A stretch of DNA of 64,000 nt from assembly GCA_032622095.1 (NCBI GenBank), contig CP136067.1, positions 53,297,899 to 53,361,898 of the forward strand. Direction: 5' to 3'. The translations under genes and the position numbers were made by a program. The stretch comes from Siphonodentalium dalli (Eukaryota > Mollusca > Scaphopoda > Gadilida > Siphonodentaliidae). Under the pieces are notes generated by a model that did no database searches, was not told the origin of the DNA, and saw only the letters and a list, made by a program, of their open reading frames with translations. How positions within the stretch are numbered: the stretch's first letter is position 1; every line of letters starts with the position of its first letter. Below are positions 57,800 through 64,000 of this stretch, one piece after another.

Positions 57800-57837
57800 G
57801 TCAAAACAAGCTCAGAGGAAAATGGTACAAAAGAAAG
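57800..57837 (+). CDS. API5: API5 exon 11 (residues 447-459), micro-exon
   Basis: A 38-bp exon, VKTSSEENGTKE plus two bases of Ser459, between ACTATCCAG and GTACGT. It codes for the start of the disordered, serine-rich tail. It is too small for ORF scanning and was placed by phase: exon 10 ends in phase 0, and exon 12 needs one base to complete a codon. Confidence 0.85.
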
Positions 57838-58088
57838 GTACGTGTTTTAAAACATGACACTGATAATTACCACCGTGGGAACATGTGCACCTGTAAAAAG
57901 GGTTTTGGTCCTCAGGCCCCGCCGCCTTGAATAAAAAGGGCCATGTTAGGCATTTCTATTTCAATGTCTGATGTTATGACAAAAGAACACTTTATTAAAA
58001 TGTTTTTTTTATGTCTTTGTCAAAATGTCCATAGATATGTATTGGACATTAGTGTGCAAAACATTATACACTTGTCACCCGATGTCAA

Positions 58089-58175
58089 GGGAGACATTGA
58101 GATTTGTCACCTGCTTGAGAATGGAATGTCAGACAGATTCCATTTTCGAGCGGGTGACAAATCTCAATGTCTCCC
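58089..58175. other. 87-nt hairpin in API5 intron 11
   Basis: GGGAGACATTGAGATTTGTC at the start pairs with GACAAATCTCAATGTCTCCC at the end. The 39-bp arms have about four mismatches and the terminal loop is 9 nt. Size and pairing resemble a microRNA precursor, but a short MITE is equally possible. Confidence 0.6.
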
Positions 58176-58696
58176 GAGAAGAAGTGCAACAACTGTTTTG
58201 TTATCTGATTACTAAAGACAAACTTGAATTCCTTGTCATCCACACGCACGATTCTGCACTGAGTCATCGCTGGGCTTGGAAGAGTGCTTTCTCTCGCCCT
58301 CGGAGTTCCACTAATTTCGTTTCGTCCTATAGGATAGGATGTCTATTTACATAAGTTAGTTAAGACGTTAGGACTTTGAGAAATGCCGTTTATTTACCAT
58401 CATTTTGGTGGTTCAATCGTCAAAATTGGTCCATGCAATGTGAATTCATTGACGGCATGTCGTCTTGTTCACGAAATTTACATGCGATGTTAATTTCATT
58501 ACGATCTTCCCAAAAGCTATTGGGAAGTTGTCAATTTCATAAATGTGCATTGTTATTCGGGGGACAATAAAATATCTGTGTTTTTAGGCAGTTAGAAAAT
58601 GATCACTTTTGCATATATGCTATGACTAATGCGTTTAGTTATCTGTGTCTCAATATTGGTTACGTATTGACTTGGATGTGAGAATAAAGCATATTG

Positions 58697-58909
58697 TAAC
58701 GGGAGAAGGGTGGAATGCTGGAGTCGCACCGAAAGTTGGCAACACCCGAAATCTCAGGCCACCGGTCACCCATCCAAGTGCTAACCGGGCTCGACGTTGC
58801 TTAACTTCGGTGACGAGACAAGGCGTCTTAACCACTGGACCAAAGAAGCATGCTCCGTTGGAGCTGTTGATTAATCGGCCTTCTATATTTACAACGCGAC
58901 CGCTACATT
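58697..58909 (-). mobile_element. 5S rRNA-derived SINE, copy 1
   Basis: On the - strand: GGTCCAGTGGTTAAGACGCC (like a tRNA A box), then CACCGAAGTTAAGCAACGTC and GGTTAGCACTTGGATGGGTG, the 3' half of 5S rRNA with its internal control region. The 5' half of 5S is absent, so this is not a 5S gene. Bounded by TGTAACGGGA and GACCGCTACA (+ strand). Confidence 0.8.
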
Positions 58910-59017
58910 CCTCCCTTCCTCGTTTCGAGGTTCACCACCAAGTGATCCTCACCCAAGTTCCTCTCTCAGAGCGGTCGCACCATGACACAGACTCTGAGGA
59001 CCGGACGAGCCCCCAGT

Positions 59018-59229
59018 GTAACGGGATAAGGGTGGAATGCTGGAGTCGCACCGAAAGTTGGCAACACCCAAAATCTCAGGCCACTGGTCACCCATCCAAG
59101 TGCTAACCGGGCTCGACGTTGCTTAACTTCAGTGACGAGACAAGGCATCTTAACCACTGGACCAAAGAAGCATGCTCCGTTGGAGCTATTGATTAATCGG
59201 CCTTCTATATTTACAACGTGACCGCTACA
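59018..59229 (-). mobile_element. 5S rRNA-derived SINE, copy 2
   Basis: Nearly identical to copy 1 and in the same orientation 321 bp away. Differences are few (for example ACCGAAG versus ACTGAAG). The ~110-bp segment between the copies contains GAGCGGTCGCACCATGACAC, so the two may derive from a composite or tandem event. Confidence 0.8.
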
Positions 59230-59259
59230 ATATTGTTAAGCCATTGCTACAGTATTTTG

Positions 59260-59345
59260 GTTTCAGGGTAAAAAAATAAGTCCATAATTATGTAAATTAA
59301 TAACATAATTATGGACTTATTTTTATAACTTATTTTATAACCCCG
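59260..59345. repeat. Palindrome in intron 11, 22-bp perfect arms
   Basis: The arms 59272-59293 and 59303-59324 (AAGTCCATAATTATGT and its inverse at their core) surround a 9-nt loop; the outer GGTTTCAGGGT and ACCCCGAAACC extend the pairing. It ends about 100 bp before exon 12. Confidence 0.8.
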
Positions 59346-59448
59346 AAACCCGTCCAGGATGTATTATAAGCAAGCATTATTTCAAAATTACAAGTGCTAT
59401 GGGGCTTTCTGCAAAACTTTTATAGTCTATTTGTTGTTTTCATTTTAG

Positions 59449-59585
59449 CCAAGCTCAGAAAAGGTTCAGTCCGATAACTTACAGTTCTCAGAGTTCTTTG
59501 GAGAAGAAAGTTAAGAAGCCATATATGGATATGAAGATGTACGCACCACCTAGTGGTAAATTCAGTGACAAGGCTGGTACATATG
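59449..59585 (+). CDS. API5: API5 exon 12 (residues 459-505), nuclear localisation signal
   Basis: Reads QAQKRFSPITYSSQSSLEKK and on to MYAPPSGKFSDKAGTY, between CATTTTAG and GTGAGC. KR at 463-464 and KKVKK at 478-482, about 13 residues apart, give a bipartite-type NLS where human API5 has its signal. APPSGKFS matches the conserved PPSGK motif. Confidence 0.9.
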
Positions 59586-60028
59586 GTGAGCAAACACCCA
59601 AAAATTACAATACTGTTACAGAGAAAAGTTTTTCTTGGTGGCTCAACAACAAGCTTAAAGCTTATTTTAAGTAGTCTTCCCTAACATTTTGCTTCCATAT
59701 CTGTATATAACCATTCAGGGATGCCTTATTATAATTAAAATAATAATAATCCATTATAATGTTTTGGATCTGCACATGTTTACTCTCTTACTAATTAGGC
59801 CTGTAACGATACGCTTGGTCACGATACGATACGTATCGCGATACGGGGCCAACGATACGATACATATCGCGATACGCAAAATTTGATCCCACAAGTAAAT
59901 AGTTATTCAAGTTCAACACTCCAAATTTGCACAACTCTCAGATGTTATCGTAGAAAAATGAACTATACTAATTTTAGTGAACAGTATATCATTTCACAGT
60001 TGGCAGTCAGTTGCTGGAGTTTCTGACT

Positions 60029-60237
60029 GAAAATGAGCTTTTCTGACAATATACTCAGATATAACTATTGACAAGTAGTGTAACTGTAAGCACCCAGCGA
60101 CAGTTGCCATGCACCATTAAACTATATGCCTAATAATGGCACATGACGAAATGTCGCTGGGCAGCTGGGCTCTTATACATTACTTTTTATTATGCTCATA
60201 GTTATATCTGAGTATATTGTCAGAAAAGCTAATTTTC
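60029..60237. mobile_element. 209-bp hairpin MITE nested in the hAT element
   Basis: The arms 60029-60068 (GAAAATGAGCTTTTCTGACA...) and 60198-60237 are inverse over 40 bp with one or two mismatches. An inner pair, CCCAGCGACA/TGTCGCTGGG, lies about 40 bp further in. Confidence 0.7.
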
Positions 60238-60456
60238 AAGTCTTATTTTTTAAATTCATTTTATATTTTAATCAACAGTAATTCAACACAACAATGTGAC
60301 ATTTAATAGTCACAACTCAGTCTTAGCCAATTTAGAATACACATCTTGGAGACGCAGCTGACCTGATGATTTGGGAACGCTAGATGGGCTCGCTGGGGTT
60401 GAGTTCGTCAAGTCTATAGTCTAGAATGATGTCGTTTCAAATGGTGCGACATGTTA

Positions 60457-60828
60457 TTAAATGATGTTGGTCGTAACACCAGTCTTGTAACTTATGTAAG
60501 AGGTTGCCGTCAAACATAATTTGGATATCGTTTTAGTTCTGTCTGTCTTAATGCATCCATCCTCTTCAACGGTGTACGTCCCAAAACCGAAATACTGCCA
60601 GACTTTCGACCTGTAGGCCGCTGGCGGATTGACAAGTTTTAAGCTTTGAGCAGACATCTTTCCACGACCCACGTGTTGTTGTTTTGCCACAGACGATATA
60701 TCCAATATACTAGTATTTGATTGGTTGAAATCACAGCAATTAAACCAATCAGAGCATGGCTTACAGTCTGTGGCTAGGTTACGGAGGTCAGTCATTTCAC
60801 TTCCGCCAACGTTTGTGTCAAAGGTCAA
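60457..60828 (-). pseudogene. hAT transposase N-terminal fragment (BED zinc finger)
   Basis: A 123-codon frame containing, after an internal Met (about 60657), NPPAAYRSKVWQYFGFGTYT and later KTISKLC. The R-S-x-V-W-x-Y-F-G-F block followed by C-x-x-C-like residues is the start of a BED finger of ZBED/hAT transposases, but the second cysteine and the histidines are lost. The catalytic domain is missing altogether. Lies inside the hAT element above, in the orientation expected. Confidence 0.65.
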
Positions 60829-61070
60829 AGTGCGAGCTCACAGAAACAAACGAAATTTACAGATTTACTTCCGATAACACTTCGTAAGCATTCACAGCTT
60901 ACGGAAACGAACGAGGGGACCCGATTGACTTCGTATGGTAACTGCATGATAATAGCGGAACTGTATCGTAGTGTATCAAAATTACAGTCAAATGAATCGC
61001 ATATAGAATCGTGAATGACGAATCGCGATGCATCAAAATCGCGATGAATCGTTACAGGCCTATTACTAAT

Positions 61071-61984
61071 ATTTACCCCCCCCCCCCCCCCCCCATATTG
61101 GTTGAAAATATCATTTGAGTCTTAGACCCCGCCGCATTGACTTTTTTGTGCCGCATTTGTCAAATTTATTGGGGGTGACAAGACCAACAAAAATAGGAAA
61201 TGTAATCACCTAGAATCGCATCGATAATCCGATAACTAAAATTGTTTTTAGTATTTCTAACACAAGAGGCTCGGGTGATACATTAGAGTTGATCATTTCC
61301 TAACAGCATCGGGAATTGAGAAACATGTTAATGAAAATTCGAATCAACCATATCAGTTGGCTAAAATTCCCACGTTATTTCAAAATGCGGAAACAGAATG
61401 ATCACGTGCTCATGTATTGATTTATACAATCCAATCGAGGTTCAAGTTTACCCATAATATGGTATCATAACTTCTGATGATGGGTGCCATATTTTAACAT
61501 AATTTTATGTGATATTGGGTTGTCTCTAATCTGTTCCTTCGAGTAGGAATCTTTATTTATTTATCCGCATTTTTGTATATGAATTCCATGATATTGCTAT
61601 AACCTTAACCAGATGCAATCGATACAAGAGGTCAGTGTCATTCCAAATTACTTTCAAGAAAAAAAAATATGAAAATTTCTGTTTTTGGGTTGTCTACATG
61701 GTAACTCGAGCAATAATCAACAGAATGTTTTTACTATTTTGTAAGTAGTTCACATTAGAGAAGATGCAGGCCAAGTTCGTATTTGATCACAGTACGATGA
61801 TTTTTGATGGAGTTATGCCCCTTTTTCAATTTAGAAATTGCTGTTTTTGGGTTGAGCTACAGTGTCATTGACCATTTGACTAAAGAAAGCAACTCTGTTC
61901 TTATTTGTCCCCCAACAAAAAATACATTTTTTAGATATTCTAACTATTATTTTGGTTTCCGGATGATAACTTTAGTTATAGTTA
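61071..61984. other. Intron 12 stretch with C run, nothing recognised
   Basis: C run at 61076-61094 followed by AT-rich sequence and a fragment with GGAGTTATGCCCCTTTTTC. No gene. Confidence 0.35.
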
Positions 61985-62165
61985 AAGTAATGCTCTAAGT
62001 AATCGACTTCTTAACCATGGAATATGGCTTGTTGCCATTCAACGGAAAGCTCTCGGGGAGAGCTTTCCGATGAATGGCAACAAGCCATATTTCCAACTAA
62101 ATCCTGAAAAGTTACCCATAATTCTGCTGTGGTTAAGAAGTTGATTACTTAGAGCATTACTGTAT
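61985..62165. mobile_element. TACAGTAATG palindromic MITE, copy 3
   Basis: AAGTAATGCTCTAAGTAATC at the left and GAGCATTACTGTA at the right, centred on GGAAAGCTCTCGGGGAGAGC. The left arm has lost about 40 bp relative to 44009-44230. Confidence 0.75.
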
Positions 62166-62229
62166 TTGATTGTTTTCAAGTTTGGTATATGGATTGCTCA
62201 CATGAATATACTGATCAAAATCAAATTTG

Positions 62230-62690
62230 GGTTTGGTCCATCAATTTTACTGGAGTTATGGCCCTTATCCACGCAGAACTTGCCGATTATTGAGCAAAAT
62301 TGAATTTGGAATTGGTCTGCCCATTTTTATTAGCCCTTTTTGAAAAAAGGTCGTATTATGTTATCAGTCTGTCAGTCCGTTCGTCGTGCCATCTGTCTGT
62401 CCGTCCATCTGTTAACATTTTTGGTTTCCGATCGATAACTCCAGTTTGGATTATTTGATCTGAACCAAAGTTGGTATGTGTATTTCCCAGCTAAAGATAC
62501 AGGCCAAGTTCGAATATGGGTTCCGTCCAATTATTTTTACATGAGTTACCTGGAGTTACGGCCCTTTTTCGACTTAGAATTTGACCGTCTGTTAACATTT
62601 TTTGTTTCCGACCGATAACTCCAGTTTGGATTATTTTATCTGAACCAAAGTTGGTATGTGTATTTCCCATTATTTGGGGGACATGTGGCC
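62230..62690. repeat. Diverged tandem repeat before the last API5 exon
   Basis: GTTAACATTTTTGGTTTCCG with GATAACTCCAGTTTGGATTA and CCAAAGTTGGTATGTGTATT occurs twice about 180 bp apart (about 62411 and 62592). Confidence 0.7.
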
Positions 62691-62833
62691 TATCGGCCTT
62701 TTATTATGATGGGAGGCCATCACTTGTAGTACTCTGTATCAAATTATAATATGTCCATCTCTTGAGTTATGATACTAGCCATTGAGGTTTGAAACTTAAT
62801 ATCTATTAATTGACTAAACTTCCTTTATTCCAG

Positions 62834-62898
62834 ATGAAAACAGATTTAGTCGTGGTGGTCGAGGAAGGCGGCGTGGTGGATTCAACAGATCATACTAA
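62834..62898 (+). CDS. API5: API5 exon 13 (residues 505-525) and stop
   Basis: After TTTATTCCAG the exon encodes an arginine/glycine-rich tail (SRGGRGRRRGGFNRSY) and TAA at 62896-62898. The tail matches the RGG-rich C-terminus of API5, a likely RNA- or protein-binding and methylation region. Confidence 0.95.
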
Positions 62899-64000
62899 TA
62901 ATAAATCGTGTGTCTGACTCTGAGTGCTGAATATTAACTGTTGGTATCAGAGTTCACTGTTCCTCATTGGTCTGTAGTGTTCACTCATTCACCCCTGGAT
63001 AAATAGTCCTGCTAATTTGCTGTGATGCTGGTGGGTCAAGCTGAATTTCTTTGATGGGGCAAAATGATGCCGATAAGAAAAAGTACCTTTATTTTTTCAT
63101 AAATTGTCATTTTTGCATTGTCTTGCTGATCTGACCAAATTGAGAAAAAGTCAGTTTCTGTATGAAACATATATATTTTTTAATATTTTAATCATAGCTG
63201 CTGTTGTGTTGCAAAATGACAGGAATAGTTATTTTGAAAATGGTCGCTTTGCAACAACACGAAGTGCCATGATTAAAATATATATGTTTTTGAATGTTTT
63301 ATACAGATAATATAATGGGTTTTCCTCTATTTGTTCAGATTATTCAAATGTCCAAAAAATGACAACTATAGTCAAAATAATGGTATATTTTCTTAGCGGT
63401 ATCATTTTACCCCACGAACATCATAGCAAATTAGCAGGACCACTAGGGGTGTCATTCACTGCTTGAAAAATATTTGATTCCCACAAAAATTATTTGAACA
63501 GAAGAGCAAATATAAAAGGAAGGAAGCAGTGAGTTTCAGGGGCATGCAATGAAGCCTAAGCAGGGTTTGTATACCTTTCCTGGATTATGGACATAACGAA
63601 TTGAAGATTCTTGAAACTACTGGATGTTTTTTCAGTGATACTGGAAACCTTTGACATTAATTTAATAGCTGTAAGTACCTGCTAGTACTGTTCTGTCGGA
63701 TCCAACATTTTGATATCTGAAATTTCACGCCGTTCTGAAATTTCAGTCGTTCCCTGTTGTTTGGTGATTAACAGGTATAAAAACTTAATGGATATGTAGT
63801 ATAAAACTTATTAATATGACCAAAATTATACTGGATATTTGGTCCTTAATTCTTGAAATATACTGGAAAAGTACTGGGATTTCACTTCTAAGAATGTGTA
63901 CGAACCTTGTCTAAGGCCATAATTGAGAATCTCAGGCTACAGCTGCCATGGTCGCTATGACAGCTGTAGCTTATAAAAACTTCTACTGTGCATGACTTAG
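62899..64000 (+). other. API5 3' UTR and downstream flank
   Basis: AATAAA at 62900-62905 is too close to the stop to serve easily as the poly(A) signal; ATTAAA near 63271 is another candidate. The transcript end cannot be placed. No further gene is visible up to the window end. A small palindrome (CAGCTGCCATGG..TGACAGCTGTAG) lies near 63940-63970. Confidence 0.4.

Larger units (their letters stand above)
59796..61062 (-). mobile_element. 1.27-kb hAT element with 8-bp duplication in intron 12
   Basis: Ends TAGGCCTGTAACGAT and the exact inverse. TTACTAAT flanks both sides (59788-59795 and 61063-61070). Subterminal CGATACG/TATCGCGATAC repeats at the left and ATCGCGATGCATC at the right are typical hAT transposase-binding repeats. 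It contains a BED-finger fragment on the - strand and a nested hairpin element. Confidence 0.9.

Noticed and set aside
58650-59157. 5S rRNA genes
   Set aside because: Only the 3' half of 5S is present, joined to tRNA-like and unrelated sequence; a SINE, not a gene. The 153-codon frame across it is a shadow.

Overview
This is nuclear DNA from an invertebrate animal: AT-rich, with long introns and very dense in transposons. The only gene I can annotate with confidence is one complete intron-containing gene on the + strand, the apoptosis inhibitor 5 homologue (API5/AAC-11). I rebuilt it from 13 coding exons between 24001 and 62898. Every exon joins in phase and the product is 525 residues, against 524 (from memory) in human. 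The repeat types (TTAA MITEs, hAT and Harbinger-like elements, 5S-derived SINEs, AAGGTCA-rich satellite) suggest a marine invertebrate, perhaps a mollusc, but a hemichordate or lancelet cannot be excluded.

Layout. 1-6660 is intergenic: an open reading frame that enters from the window edge, a 509-bp TTAA-flanked MITE, a 440-bp near-perfect palindrome and several dispersed repeats. 6670-15255 is one 8.6-kb foldback transposon flanked by a perfect 9-bp target duplication (AGTATTTAG). Its arms are long inverted arrays of a ~180-bp repeat. They enclose a ~1.05-kb core with broken remnants of virus-type genes on the - strand: an FtsK/HerA-type packaging ATPase, a probable capsid-like protein, and the tail of a third gene, resembling Polinton/adintovirus genes. 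15265-24000 is intergenic, with an unrecognised - strand ORF (19331-19615), a 131-bp satellite full of nuclear-receptor half-sites (19640-20460), regions dominated by GGTA/TACC palindromes, and an element with G/C homopolymer ends.

24001-62898 is API5. Coding sequence is about 4 percent of the 38.9-kb span; the introns are packed with mobile elements. Those with target duplications or diagnostic ends include a Harbinger-like insertion whose empty site survives in other repeat copies (27665-28760), two hAT elements (31114-33176 and 59796-61062, the second with a BED zinc-finger transposase fragment), a 5'-truncated LINE (about 34860-36550), families of palindromic MITEs, a 20-bp minisatellite (46972-47610), two 5S rRNA-derived SINE copies (58697-59229), and a 2.2-kb inverted-repeat-bounded insertion with an antisense exon encoding a Walker A motif (54000-54103). 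62899-64000 is 3' UTR and flank.

The strongest candidate for something undescribed is the 8.6-kb foldback element: a transposon with tandem-repeat arms and a 9-bp duplication (as in Foldback/MULE-like elements) whose core looks like a captured piece of a Polinton/adintovirus-like genome. No searches were run. Family names rest on motifs read directly and on general knowledge.
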